Assembly: GCA_963704975.1 (NCBI GenBank) | Contig: CAVPIK010000029.1 | Location: 124,001 to 188,000, forward strand | Direction of reading: 5' to 3' | Length of the DNA stretch: 64,000 nt | Source: JAGNDO01 sp963704975 | Lineage (GTDB): Bacteria; Chloroflexota; Anaerolineae; Caldilineales; Caldilineaceae | Shown here: one piece after another, positions 18,751-27,224 of the stretch | How the letters are laid out: each line of letters begins with the position of its first letter | Position numbering within the stretch: position 1 is the stretch's first letter | Position numbers and translations under genes: made by a program | Notes under the pieces: generated by a model | What the model saw: the letters and a program-made list of their open reading frames with translations, nothing else | What the model was told of the DNA's origin: nothing | Databases searched by the model: none

Positions 18751-19376
18751 TCACCAAATCCCCGGAATGAACAACGCGCTGCGCTTTTTATACTCGGCAA
18801 AACCGGGATAGCGGGAGAGGGAGCGGTCTTTTTCTCGCATATTGGGCCACCAATAGAAGATGACCCAGGCGGCCAGGATGACCATGGGCAGCCAGTGCAT
18901 GGCCAGCAGGCCAAAGCCAGCGTAGATCAGCAACTCGCCAAAGTAGTTGGGGTTGCGATTCTTGGCCCACAACCCTTCGGTCAGCAGGTGGCCGGGGCGC
19001 AGTTGCAGCCACATGTGCTTCTGCATGTCTGCGCTAAAATGCAGAAAGACCCCCACGGCATAGATCGCCACGCACAGCCCCAAATACCCAGCCCGGCGCA
19101 TGCACATCCCGCCACGTCAACAAGCACCGGGGCCACCCAATAGAGGGTCAACCCGCCCCACGCCCCGAAGATGCCAAAGAGCCAGGTGGTCTGCTCCTCC
19201 CACCGTTTGTCGGGAAAGGTGCGGCTTTTCATCACCCAAAGCAAGCCGTATGTGCCGTGCAGGGCCAGGTAAACCCAGGCCGTGGGGTTGCTCCATTGAT
19301 TAAAAACAGCCATCACCGCCAAGACAAAAAAGGCGGTGGCCCCCTTGTGGCTATCGACAAAAAACTTGAATTTCAT
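18751..19376 (-). CDS. DUF1295/isoprenylcysteine methyltransferase-like membrane protein, frameshifted
   Basis: The N-terminal frame begins MKFKFFVDSHKG and has several membrane helices (FFVLAVMAVFNQW, YLALHGTYGLLWV). The C-terminal frame has LWAKNRNPNYFGELLIYAGF, the conserved NRNPNYFGE motif of DUF1295 / phospholipid methyltransferase-like proteins, and ends ALFIPGIW. The break is near 19105. The fold resembles the ICMT/steroid-reductase family, but the substrate is unknown. Confidence 0.75.
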
Positions 19377-19405
19377 GTGGACTCTCCGTAAAATCGAGGT
19401 GTTTG

Positions 19406-20095
19406 ATGGTTCAACCAACCGACCCAGCCCAGGCTGTCAAAGCCCGAAAAATCTACGATCTACTGGTCGAGGAATACGGCATCCCCAATCGGGAGACGTG
19501 GGATCCCATGCACGAGCTGATCCTGACCATTCTCAGCGCCAATACCAACGACGTGAACAGCGGACGCGCCTTCCGCACGTTGATGGACACATACGATGGC
19601 GACTATAACGCCATCCGCACCGCGCCCGTGGACGAGATCAAGGCGGCCATCCGCGTGGCGGGGATGTACAACCAGAAGGCGCCCCGGCTGATGCGAACGT
19701 TGGACATGGTGTGGGCCGAGCGGGGGGCGTACAACATCGACCACGTGGCGGAGATGTCCGTGGCCGAGGGCGAGGCGTATTTAAGCCGCTTCCCCGGTGT
19801 GGGCCACAAGACCGCCAGCATTGTGCTGCTCTTCTCCTTCGGCAAGCCCGCCTTTCCGGTGGATACCCATGTGCAGCGGCTGAGCCAGCGCCTGGGCATC
19901 TGCGATCCCAAGGCCAGCCCAGCCAAGATCAAGGCCCTTTGGGAGTCGGGCATTTTGGGGGCGGATGCCAAAGAGTTCTACGCCTTGCACATCAACCTCA
20001 TTCAGCATGGCCGGGCGGTTTGCCAGGCCCGCAAGCCCAAATGTGATGAATGCAGGCTGCGGCAAATTTGTGACTACGGGTTGAAGGCGGAATGA
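19406..20095 (+). CDS. nth: Endonuclease III
   Basis: A 229-residue HhH-GPD DNA glycosylase/AP lyase. It has LILTILSANTNDVNSGRAF, the helix-hairpin-helix FPGVGHKTASIVLLFSF with the catalytic Lys, the catalytic Asp in FPVDTHVQRLSQRLG, and four C-terminal cysteines (CQARKPKCDECRLRQIC) that bind a 4Fe-4S cluster. It removes oxidised pyrimidines from DNA. ATG 19406 follows a GAGGT sequence. Confidence 0.92.
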   Translation: MVQPTDPAQAVKARKIYDLLVEEYGIPNRETWDPMHELILTILSANTNDVNSGRAFRTLMDTYDGDYNAIRTAPVDEIKAAIRVAGMYNQKAPRLMRTLDMVWAERGAYNIDHVAEMSVAEGEAYLSRFPGVGHKTASIVLLFSFGKPAFPVDTHVQRLSQRLGICDPKASPAKIKALWESGILGADAKEFYALHINLIQHGRAVCQARKPKCDECRLRQICDYGLKAE

Positions 20096-20122
20096 TGGTT
20101 ACGCTGACCCGTGGCAAAGGGC

Positions 20123-20211
20123 TTTCAACGCAAAGCTCGCGGAGAAACGCAGAGAACACAAAGGAAAAGCTTGCCGATCTTTGCGTTCCTCTGCGCCCCT
20201 CGCGTTGAAAA
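20123..20211. repeat. AACGCAGAG-type fold-back repeat (family D, copy 1)
   Basis: TTTCAACGCAAAG with internal CGCAGAGAA is mirrored by CTCTGCG and CGCGTTGAAA. Copy 2 is at 44144-44238 within a penicillin-binding protein gene. Confidence 0.75.
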
Positions 20212-20251
20212 TCTGGTTTTGCAATGAGCCAGCGCCTGAATGTAGAACGAC

Positions 20252-20285
20252 AAAAAGAGCCGCTCCCAGGGGAGTGGCTCTTTTT
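20252..20285 (-). terminator. Intrinsic terminator of rpsT
   Basis: GAGCCGCTCC pairs with GGAGTGGCTC (one wobble) around a 4-base loop. T runs lie on both sides, so it can act on both strands. It follows the rpsT stop by about 35 bases. Confidence 0.8.
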
Positions 20286-20318
20286 TAGCTTGACGAAAAC
20301 AAGTTCCCGGCCAGGAAA

Positions 20319-20588
20319 TTACGCCTGGGCGGTGGCCTTGCTCAAGGCAATTTTCAGGCGACCCTTGCGACGGGAGGCGTTCTTGCTGTGGATGGCACCA
20401 TGTTGGGCGGCCTTGTCCAGCGCCTTTTCGGCGACTTGCACGGCGTCGGCGGCAGCCGCGTCGCCAGCTTCGATCAAGGCCCGAGCCTTTTTGACGGCGG
20501 TACGGGCGCCACCTTTGTAAATGCGGTTGCTCTCGCGGTCCACCAGATTCTGGCGATTGCGTTTTTCAGCAGATTTGCTGTTAGCCAT
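20319..20588 (-). CDS. rpsT: 30S ribosomal protein bS20
   Basis: An 89-residue, Lys/Arg/Ala-rich three-helix protein: MANSKSAEKRNRQNL start, TAVKKARALIEAGD in the middle and HSKNASRRKGRLKIALSKA at the end, which match bS20. It binds 16S rRNA early in 30S assembly. It is a single-gene unit with its own terminator. Confidence 0.95.
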   Translation of the reverse strand: MANSKSAEKRNRQNLVDRESNRIYKGGARTAVKKARALIEAGDAAAADAVQVAEKALDKAAQHGAIHSKNASRRKGRLKIALSKATAQA

Positions 20589-20745
20589 GTTTTTGCTCCC
20601 AACCTTTTCGGCGATTACAGCCGCTCTGGCGGCTTAATACGGTTCGTGGTTAATCTTTCGACCATCAAGACTACAATGATTTCAGTTCCTTTGGTTCAAG
20701 GTCACAATCATTGATTGTAGCCGAACCCTGGCCGTTTGTCGAATT

Positions 20746-21453
20746 TTACCCCACCTGATCTGTGGTTGGTTTTTGCGGTCTGGGTCCGGCAGTTTTGACC
20801 TGGGTGCGCAGCACATCCTGCATGGCCTCTTCGATGTAGGGATAGGCCAGCCAGACCGAGGCCATGCCAAAGAGGGCACCGGTCACCGTGCGCAGCCACC
20901 AGTTGCTCTCCCGCAGCCCCACCATTTGGGAGAGACCGTCCACGGCAATTGGGATCAGGAAGATGGCATAGACTTTGAGGGAGGGCGATTTGAGGCGACG
21001 GCGGAAGAGGCCAAAGAGCAGCCCGGCGATCACCACGGAGCCATAGATGGCCACGTCCCGCTGGCAGATGCCCACTTTGTAGCCCACGGCCTGGCTGCCG
21101 ATGAATTTGCGTTGTTGAAAGAGATCCACCCCTGCGCCCATGCCCCAGTTTTCCAGGGTGGAGAGGGTGGGGGTTGGGGTGTCGGCAAAGAGAAAGTAGC
21201 TGTGGTCGGGCAGTTGGTGGCAGGCGAAGGAGTACATGCCATAGATCACGCTGGCCGGGGCGGTGGCCCCGGCTTCCATCAAGACGGGGGCCAGGAAGGG
21301 CAGGCCCACATAGACCGTCACGGCCAGGTTGAAGAGCAGCAGCCAGTGACGGGCAATCCCGTTCACCAAGCGGTCCGCGCCCCGGCCGATGGCGCCGATG
21401 GCGTCCGCTTGGGGCGGGGTGGGCTGGTTTTGGGAAGAGGTGGGCTCGGTCAT
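20746..21453 (-). CDS. DUF2085 membrane protein
   Basis: A 235-residue protein with four or five membrane helices and the DUF2085 (PF09858) motif YGMYSFACHQLPDHSYFLF followed by KVGICQRDVAIYGS. The conserved Cys-His pair (ACHQ) and the Cys of GICQRD look like a metal or haem/redox site. It overlaps the glutaredoxin-like gene by 4 bases and lies at the end of the cytochrome c maturation run, so a redox-linked role is plausible but unproven. Confidence 0.8.
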   Translation of the reverse strand: MTEPTSSQNQPTPPQADAIGAIGRGADRLVNGIARHWLLLFNLAVTVYVGLPFLAPVLMEAGATAPASVIYGMYSFACHQLPDHSYFLFADTPTPTLSTLENWGMGAGVDLFQQRKFIGSQAVGYKVGICQRDVAIYGSVVIAGLLFGLFRRRLKSPSLKVYAIFLIPIAVDGLSQMVGLRESNWWLRTVTGALFGMASVWLAYPYIEEAMQDVLRTQVKTAGPRPQKPTTDQVG

Positions 21454-21731
21454 GGTTGCGTTGTCTTGGGCAAGGAAGCCGGTGCGCTACGCTTGGCGGC
21501 GACAAGGGCCTGGTGCAGAGTCAGAAACTCAATGGGCGGATAGAGCAGGGGGCCATTTTCGATGTCCACCACGGGGATCAGATAGCGGAAGCGGTCGAAG
21601 AGCGCCGGATCTTCCTGAATGTCCTGAACACGCAGTACAAAGCCGATCTGGGACGCAAGGTCCAGCAGATCGGCTTTCACCACATCACATAGATGGCAGT
21701 CTGGTTTGGAATAGAGCAAAACTTGCATCAC
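21450..21731 (-). CDS. Glutaredoxin-like protein
   Basis: A 93-residue thioredoxin-fold protein with MQVLLYSKPDCHLCDVVKAD (CxxC) and FRYLIPVVDIENGPLLYPP, typical of the DUF836 / glutaredoxin-like group. It overlaps its neighbours by 4 bases on each side, so it is strictly part of the redox operon. It lacks a signal peptide and should be cytoplasmic. Confidence 0.85.
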   Translation of the reverse strand: MMQVLLYSKPDCHLCDVVKADLLDLASQIGFVLRVQDIQEDPALFDRFRYLIPVVDIENGPLLYPPIEFLTLHQALVAAKRSAPASLPKTTQP

Positions 21732-22327
21732 AGAATGATTTTCAAGAACGAATCCAGCACATCGGGCGACATCAGCCCCACCCAGCGCATGACGATGCGA
21801 CCGTCTCGGTCGATAAAGTAGCTGGTGGGCATACTGCGCACTTCGTATAGATCCATGATGGATCCGGTCTGGTCCAGCACCACGGGCATGGTGATGCCAA
21901 AGCTTTGGGCAAAGGGTTCCACCAAGTCCATCCCCTCCCGGGTGTTGATGGCCAGTACCACCAGATCATCGGCGTTTTGGTTGTAGCGGTCGATGATGTC
22001 GGGCATCTCCGAGCGGCAGGGGGGGCACCAGGTGGCCCAGAAATTGATCAGCACCGGACGGCCCTTTAGATCGCTTAGGGCTAGGGACGAGCCGTCGGCC
22101 AACACCAAGCGGAAGTCCGGGGCCTGCTCGCCGGTGACCACGGAACTGGCGGGGACGTTGGCGATGCGTACCCCCATGGGGAATCCCCGACCCAGGGTGG
22201 TGGGCAGATCCTCCACGGTCAAGACGCCCCCGCCCAGGTTGTCCCCGGAAGCAACTTCTTTGCTGCCACAACCGGCCACTACCAAGATCAAAATCATCAA
22301 AAATGAAAAAAGCCGTTGTCTGCGCAT
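21728..22327 (-). CDS. TlpA/ResA-like thiol-disulfide oxidoreductase lipoprotein
   Basis: Signal sequence MRRQRLFSFLMILILVVAGC ends in a lipobox (VAGC). The thioredoxin domain has RPVLINFWATWCPPCRSEMP with the WCPPC active site and SMPTSYFIDRDGRIV with the cis-proline. ResA-type proteins reduce the haem-binding cysteines of apocytochrome c outside the membrane, taking electrons from CcdA, encoded next. The close spacing fits that partnership. Confidence 0.9.
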   Translation of the reverse strand: MRRQRLFSFLMILILVVAGCGSKEVASGDNLGGGVLTVEDLPTTLGRGFPMGVRIANVPASSVVTGEQAPDFRLVLADGSSLALSDLKGRPVLINFWATWCPPCRSEMPDIIDRYNQNADDLVVLAINTREGMDLVEPFAQSFGITMPVVLDQTGSIMDLYEVRSMPTSYFIDRDGRIVMRWVGLMSPDVLDSFLKIIL

Positions 22328-22348
22328 GGAAATTCCTCGATTGCGGGT

Positions 22349-23260
22349 CTACCCACGGTTGCCCAAGGAGGCGCCGCTGAGGTAGCCGATGTAGGCGGGT
22401 ACCAGGGGCAGCACGCAGGGGCTGATGAAGCTGATTACCCCGGCCAGGAAGGCCAGGGGGGCGGCGCTGATCACGTCGGCGTTGAGGCTGACACCGTGGC
22501 CAAAGGAGCCGGTCAGGGCATCTTCCAGATCCAGCACCAGTTCGTTCAGGCCGGAGAATTGGGTGGTGAGAAAGGCCAGTTGATCCGACCAGAGCATCCA
22601 GGCCATGACCAGGAGGAAGATGCCGCTGATGATGCTGACCACGTTGGCGTGGCGGTTGAGGCGGCGCAGCAGCCCGGTGGATGAGCTGAAGGCGGCGCCC
22701 ACGATCAGGAAGGGGATGCCCAGGCCCAGGCTGTAGATGGCCAGGAGGGCGGCCCCGGTGCCGGCGGTGGCGCTTTCGCTGGCGATGAAGAGGATGCTGG
22801 CCAGAATCGGCCCGACGCAGGGCACCCATCCGGCGCTGAAGCTGACCCCCATGAGCATGCTGCTGACATAGCCCCAGCCCCGCTTGACCTGGTGCATCTC
22901 TGTCACCCGGCGCTCGGTGTAGAGCAGGACGTTGAAGAAGTCGAGCACATCCACCAGCCCTGCGGCGGCCGGATTGGTCGTCAGGTCCGTGCGTTGGGAG
23001 ATCTCTTTCACCGCCCAGCGGAAGACGCCCAGGGTGGTGAGGCCGAAGATCACCAGCAGGATGGCCCCGCCTTTTTGCAGATAGGGCAGATAGACGGTCA
23101 GTCGATAGCCCAGCAGGCCGGCGGCCGACCCAAGCAGGGTAAAGACCAGTCCAAAGCCCAGCACAAAGGCCACGGCATGGGTAAAGGTGATTCGCCAACT
23201 CACCGCCGGGGCAGCGTTGGTGCGTGGGGTTCCTGGAGAATTTTGAACTGCCTGTGCCAT
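22349..23260 (-). CDS. ccdA: CcdA-like thiol-disulfide interchange protein with permuted helix order
   Basis: A 303-residue membrane protein of the CcdA/DsbD family. It carries the second redox helix GWVPCVGPILAS (Cys148) in its usual form. The first redox helix, LAFLAGVISFISPCVLPLVP (Cys282), normally at the N-terminus, is at the very C-terminus here, while the N-terminus starts with the segment that usually follows it (SWRITFTHAVAFVLGFGLVF). No break in frame is seen. Six helices allow such a circular permutation because both ends face the same side. It would pass electrons from thioredoxin to the ResA-like protein. Confidence 0.85.
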   Translation of the reverse strand: MAQAVQNSPGTPRTNAAPAVSWRITFTHAVAFVLGFGLVFTLLGSAAGLLGYRLTVYLPYLQKGGAILLVIFGLTTLGVFRWAVKEISQRTDLTTNPAAAGLVDVLDFFNVLLYTERRVTEMHQVKRGWGYVSSMLMGVSFSAGWVPCVGPILASILFIASESATAGTGAALLAIYSLGLGIPFLIVGAAFSSSTGLLRRLNRHANVVSIISGIFLLVMAWMLWSDQLAFLTTQFSGLNELVLDLEDALTGSFGHGVSLNADVISAAPLAFLAGVISFISPCVLPLVPAYIGYLSGASLGNRG

Positions 23261-23393
23261 AATTTTCTTCCTTTTTGCCTGAGCGAAACAATTGAGTGCG
23301 CAAGTGTGGCCGGTGACTGGGAGGCCAGAGGGTGTCGGCTTCTACTTTACGCTTACGGGTGCGGTCAGGCTGTAAAGACGCCTACACAGTAGG
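23261..23393. other. Gap before tandem repeat, no gene seen
   Basis: AGTAGGCGT/ACGCCTAC pieces form a small hairpin at about 23377-23397. No coding signal is visible. Confidence 0.5.
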
Positions 23394-23611
23394 CGTCAGT
23401 CTGTGACAACAAATCGTTGCCCCCCTAGCCCCCCAACCTTGGGGGGAACTGTCCACGACCTCCCCCAGAATTGGGGGCCGGGGGGCCGGGCGTCAGTCTG
23501 TGACAACAAATCGTTGCCCCCCTAGCCCCCCAACCTTGGGGGGAACTGTCCACGACCTCCCCCAGAATTGGGGGCCGGGGGGCCGGGCGTCAGTCTGTGA
23601 CAACAAATCGT
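23394..23611. repeat. Tandem 97-bp repeat built on the family-A palindrome
   Basis: Two complete units (23394-23490, 23491-23587) and a partial third (23588-23611). Each unit is CGTCAGTCTGTGACAACAAA plus TCGTTG followed by the G/C palindromic core seen at 7611 and 61894. The core is therefore flanked by direct repeats of about 24 bases. Confidence 0.9.
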
Positions 23612-23670
23612 CCCTGCATCCGACTGGTGGTTGGATGCAGGGACGAGGCAAAACGTTGCACAAGGGATGA

Positions 23671-23820
23671 TTAGATCTGGCCCTTTTTGCGCCGATCTTC
23701 CACGATCTCTTCCAACATGCGGATCTCTCGTTCCAGGCCGCGCTGGCGGGAGAACATGAAAAGCACGTACAAGGTCACCAACAGCCACATAAGGGCGAAG
23801 GCAGCAGCTAAGTAAACCAT
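23671..23820 (-). CDS. ccmD: CcmD-like small haem-exporter subunit (49 aa)
   Basis: A single hydrophobic helix (VYLAAAFALMWLLVTLYVLF) followed by a charged tail LEREIRMLEEIVEDRRKK. Size, topology and position directly downstream of ccmC (2 bases) match CcmD, which keeps CcmE near CcmC and the CcmAB transporter. Confidence 0.75.
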   Translation of the reverse strand: MVYLAAAFALMWLLVTLYVLFMFSRQRGLEREIRMLEEIVEDRRKKGQI

Positions 23821-23822
23821 GA

Positions 23823-24572
23823 TTAGTCTAGTTCCTCTCTAAGTTCTTCCAGTTGATCTTCAAGGCGAAGTTGCCGCCAGCGGTGAATCATCAACGCAGC
23901 GAAGAGTAGAATAAATGCGACGGATGTGATGCCAAGGGTTTGGCCCATGGTCGCCCCGACGTTGCCGATGTCTCCTTGGGCTTCCATGTTGGCGCCATCA
24001 AAGACCACCGGGTGGATGGTGCGGAACCAACGGGCGCTGTAGTAGGTCAGGGGCACGCTGAGAAAGGCAAAGAGGGCATAGATGCTGCTGAACATGGCCC
24101 GGGACTGCCGGTTGTCAATGCCGTTGCGGAAGAGCAAATAGGCAACGTAGATCAGCACGGTGATGGTAGCCGCGGTCAGCCGGGGATCCCAGGTCCAATA
24201 GGTGTTCCAGGTCGGCTTGGCCCAAATGCTGCCTGTGATCAGGATACCGATGCCAAAGATCGTGCCCAGTTCCACACTGGCCCGAGTCACCCGGTCCCAA
24301 TCCAAATTGCGGGTGATGAGGTAGAGCACGCTTCCTATCACAGCGATCGTAAAGCCAACCACAGCGCCCATGACCGTGCCGATATGGAGATAAAAAATGC
24401 GCTGGGCCACCTGTTCATTCCCGCTCAGATTCAGGGCCGGTTTGGCCAGAAGGAAGGCCGCCCACATGGCCGCGGCCATCCCCGCCGCCGCCAATACGTC
24501 AAAAGTCACATTTACCGCCGCCCAGGCCCGCATCCCGCCATAGCCCTTGCGGCTCTTCACTGCTACGCTCAT
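23823..24572 (-). CDS. ccmC: CcmC haem handling protein
   Basis: A 249-residue, six-helix protein of the haem-handling family. It has the tryptophan-rich motif WAKPTWNTYWTWDPRLTAA, and flanking haem-ligand histidines in RIFYLHIGTVMG and FRTIHPVVFDG. CcmC hands haem to CcmE on the outer face of the membrane. It is cotranscribed with ccmB (49-base gap) and ccmD. Confidence 0.92.
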   Translation of the reverse strand: MSVAVKSRKGYGGMRAWAAVNVTFDVLAAAGMAAAMWAAFLLAKPALNLSGNEQVAQRIFYLHIGTVMGAVVGFTIAVIGSVLYLITRNLDWDRVTRASVELGTIFGIGILITGSIWAKPTWNTYWTWDPRLTAATITVLIYVAYLLFRNGIDNRQSRAMFSSIYALFAFLSVPLTYYSARWFRTIHPVVFDGANMEAQGDIGNVGATMGQTLGITSVAFILLFAALMIHRWRQLRLEDQLEELREELD

Positions 24573-24620
24573 AGTCCCTCCTCAAGAACAAATAGCCAAC
24601 AAGACAAATTCCCCAATCTT

Positions 24621-25367
24621 CTACACCTCTTCCCAAATCAGATCGAAGACCAAATAGGCCACGACCACAAAAACCGTATCGTAGAGCAACATCATTTGCA
24701 GCCAGCGCCACAGCCCTTCCATGGGCCGCCCGTCCATCACCCCGGCGGTCAGCCCGGCCCCGGCCAGGAAGATGGGGACCATCACCGGCAAGAGCAGGAC
24801 CGGCAGCAGGGTCTCTCGTGCCCGCACGCTGGCGGTGAGGGCGGCAAAGAGCGTGCCGATGCCCACATAGCCAATGGTGCCCAAGATCAGACCGACGATG
24901 ATCCAAAAATGGAAGAGGTTGACGTTGAATAGCACCGAGGCCACGGGCAAAACCATCAATTCCATGGTCAGCATAAAAAAGAGATTGGCCAGGAGTTTGC
25001 CAAAGTAGACGGCGCTGCGATCCACCGGGGCCATGAGCAGGGCGGCCAGACTGCCCCGGTCCATCTCGGCCCCAAAGCTGCGGTGCAGTCCCAGCACCCC
25101 GGCAAAGAGGACCACGGCCCACAGCACGCCAGGGGCCACCATGGCCATGTTGGGCACTCGCACATCAAAAGCCAGGCTGAAGATGACCACGGCCAGGACG
25201 CCAAAGGCCACCATTGTGCTCAACACTTCCTTGGCCCGCACCTCGGCCCGGATGTCTTTCATGGCCACGGCCCACACCTTGCGCCAGTATGGACCCGGCC
25301 CGCCGCCAGTGCGCATCTCCACTGGGGCCAGGGTTCGTTCTGTTGGTTGCACGGTCTCATTTGCCAT
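24621..25367 (-). CDS. ccmB: CcmB haem exporter permease
   Basis: A 248-residue, six-helix ABC membrane subunit of the CcmB family. It contains WKVWAVAMKDIRAEVRAKEV at the N-terminal amphipathic region (read here as WRKVWAVAMKDIRAE), MAPVDRSAVYFGKLLANL and TLLPVLLLPVMVPIFLAGAG. It pairs with the ATPase CcmA encoded 3 bases upstream in the transcript. Confidence 0.9.
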   Translation of the reverse strand: MANETVQPTERTLAPVEMRTGGGPGPYWRKVWAVAMKDIRAEVRAKEVLSTMVAFGVLAVVIFSLAFDVRVPNMAMVAPGVLWAVVLFAGVLGLHRSFGAEMDRGSLAALLMAPVDRSAVYFGKLLANLFFMLTMELMVLPVASVLFNVNLFHFWIIVGLILGTIGYVGIGTLFAALTASVRARETLLPVLLLPVMVPIFLAGAGLTAGVMDGRPMEGLWRWLQMMLLYDTVFVVVAYLVFDLIWEEV

Positions 25368-25370
25368 AGG

Positions 25371-26126
25371 TCAGCCCACCACTTCTCGATAGAGGGTGCG
25401 CAACCCGGCGGCATCCAGCTCTGCGGACCGTTGATCCACCACGATCTCGCCCCCGGCCAACATGCAAATGCGGTCGGACCAGGCCAAGGCCCGCTCCAAA
25501 TTGTGGGTGGTGAGCAGAACAGCCCGGTTGGCGCTGCCCAACTGCTGGATCAACCCTTGCAGCATGTCCACGCTGGCCTGATCCAGCCCCGTGTCCGGTT
25601 CATCCAAAAGCAGCACAGGCGGATCGTGCAGAATGGCCCGGGCGATGGCCAAGCGCTGGGTCATCCCCCGGCTGTAGGTGCGCACGGCATCCACCCGACG
25701 CAGCCAGAGATCCACCTCGCGCAACACAGATTCGATCCGGGCCTCCGGGTTGAGGATGTCATACATGCCGGCGAAGAAATTCATGTTTTCCAGCCCGCTC
25801 AACCCGTCATAGAGCAGGGGCGCATGGCCCACCAGCCCGATATAGCGGCGCAATTCGTGGCCCGCCCGCTTGGTGGAGACGCCGCCAAGGTGCACTTCTC
25901 CCCGGTCCGGCTGGGAAAGACCGGCGACGATGCGCATGAGGGTGCTTTTGCCCGCCCCGTTCGCCCCCAACAGGGCCACGGTTTCGCCCTTGGCAACGGT
26001 CAGGTTTACGCCTTTCAACACCCATTTGCTGCCATAGCGCTTGCGCACCCCGGCGATCTGGATGAGTGGTTGATCTTCAGCTTTTTCTGAGGGAAGGGTT
26101 TGGGGTGGTGCGGCTGCTACAGTCAC
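25371..26126 (-). CDS. ccmA: CcmA ABC-type ATPase
   Basis: A 251-residue ABC ATPase: Walker A GANGAGKSTLM, signature YSRGMTQRLAIARAIL (SRGMTQR in place of LSGGQ), Walker B VLLLDEPDTGLD and H-loop LLTTHNLERAL. The altered signature and gene order identify CcmA. With CcmB it drives release of holo-CcmE from CcmC. Confidence 0.93.
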   Translation of the reverse strand: MTVAAAPPQTLPSEKAEDQPLIQIAGVRKRYGSKWVLKGVNLTVAKGETVALLGANGAGKSTLMRIVAGLSQPDRGEVHLGGVSTKRAGHELRRYIGLVGHAPLLYDGLSGLENMNFFAGMYDILNPEARIESVLREVDLWLRRVDAVRTYSRGMTQRLAIARAILHDPPVLLLDEPDTGLDQASVDMLQGLIQQLGSANRAVLLTTHNLERALAWSDRICMLAGGEIVVDQRSAELDAAGLRTLYREVVG

Positions 26127-26224
26127 GCAAAATCCTCAATCAATGACGTCCAAGGTTTATAAAGATCCCACGCCCCATCTCTGGGGCGTGAGGAGCTTTT
26201 TCTAAATTCAAGTTGTGGTCCAGG

Positions 26225-26704
26225 CTAGCGCGTGGCCTCGGCAAAGACCTCTTCTGGCTCTTCTTCGTAGCGGCTGGGGCACTTGAGCAACAGCGTGTCC
26301 GCCTGGAAGTTGCCATCCTCCAGCAGTTGGCCTTCGATGATGGCCGATGCCGCCCGCACAAAGTTGTCGGGCCGGGGACCGTAGAAGACGATGGGCAGTT
26401 CGGCCCCAGCTTCGTCATGAACCCGGAAGCGCAAGGTGATCTCCTGGGGATTCCAGTCCTCGCTGCCGACCACCACATCGCCGCTGACCCGTACCCGTTC
26501 ACCCACCATGCTGGCACCCTGATGGTTCAGCTCGGTGACGGTGAGGTAATAAGCCCCGGTCTGCATGGTGGCGGTGAAGATCAAATAAATGATCAGGCCG
26601 ATGATCAACAGGCCACCGATGATGAATTTGTTATTCTTGCCCTTGGTCTGAACTCGGTCCAACTCCACCGGGATGGTCTGACCTTGAGAAACGGACTGTG
26701 TCAT
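26225..26704 (-). CDS. ccmE: CcmE haem chaperone, CxxxY type
   Basis: A 159-residue protein with one N-terminal membrane anchor (FIIGGLLIIGLIIYLIF) and a beta-barrel OB-fold domain (RVRVSGDVV, LRFRVHDEAGAELPIVFYG, FVRAASAIIEGQLLEDGNF). The haem-attachment motif is Cys142-P-S-R-Tyr146 rather than the usual HxxxY. Cysteine-type CcmE is known from some archaea, delta-proteobacteria and others, where CcmH is often missing (system I*). No ccmH, ccmI or ccmF is seen in this window. Confidence 0.9.
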   Translation of the reverse strand: MTQSVSQGQTIPVELDRVQTKGKNNKFIIGGLLIIGLIIYLIFTATMQTGAYYLTVTELNHQGASMVGERVRVSGDVVVGSEDWNPQEITLRFRVHDEAGAELPIVFYGPRPDNFVRAASAIIEGQLLEDGNFQADTLLLKCPSRYEEEPEEVFAEATR

Positions 26705-26705
26705 G

Positions 26706-27068
26706 TTAGTTCTCCCCTTTATCCTCTGCCAGTTCGTCTTCTTCCAACCATTCGACTTCGCTGGTTAAAAGATCAATCGCCTTTTCTGCCAAAGCCCCAG
26801 GCACCAACACATCGGTCTGGGCCAGACTGCCTATGGTGAGACCGTAGACACTCCCCAAGGCCTCCCCCCGAATCATGGCTGGGATACCTTCACTTTCCAA
26901 CCGCCCCTTGACCACTTGGGCCTCCAAGGGGTTGGCCGCTTCCCACACCACCACAGGCACCTGTTCCAGATTCCCGCCGGTGACACTCATGGAACCGCTC
27001 AGACCCGCACCTGCTGGGTCGCTCTCTTGCCACTCCCACTCAGTTGAACTTCCAGCAAGTACACTCAT
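26706..27068 (-). CDS. DUF2007-type protein
   Basis: The C-terminal half (VPVVVWEAANPLEAQVVKGR, then LESEGIPAMIRGEAL and TDVLVPGALAEKAIDLL) matches the DUF2007/PII-like 'putative signal transducing' domain. The N-terminus is low complexity. ATG 27068 is chosen because GGAAG lies upstream; longer starts are possible. It is the first gene of the ccm run, 1 base before ccmE. Function unknown. Confidence 0.7.
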   Translation of the reverse strand: MSVLAGSSTEWEWQESDPAGAGLSGSMSVTGGNLEQVPVVVWEAANPLEAQVVKGRLESEGIPAMIRGEALGSVYGLTIGSLAQTDVLVPGALAEKAIDLLTSEVEWLEEDELAEDKGEN

Positions 27069-27224
27069 GCGTGCTTCCTTGTGTTGACTATCCCCCAAAC
27101 TTGGCTCCACAGAACCTGCTCAGGCGACAGTGGTCTTATTATACCAAAAAAATTCTCAAAGCCAAGAGACATATATCACGTATACTTTACCGGTTTGACC
27201 CGACCTTATCTGTGAACTGCGTTG

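Noticed and set aside
23394..23611. CRISPR array
   Set aside because: Units are regularly spaced, but the 'spacers' are identical to each other and the 'repeat' is a 65-70 bp palindromic core. No cas genes are nearby. It is a tandem repeat, not a CRISPR array.
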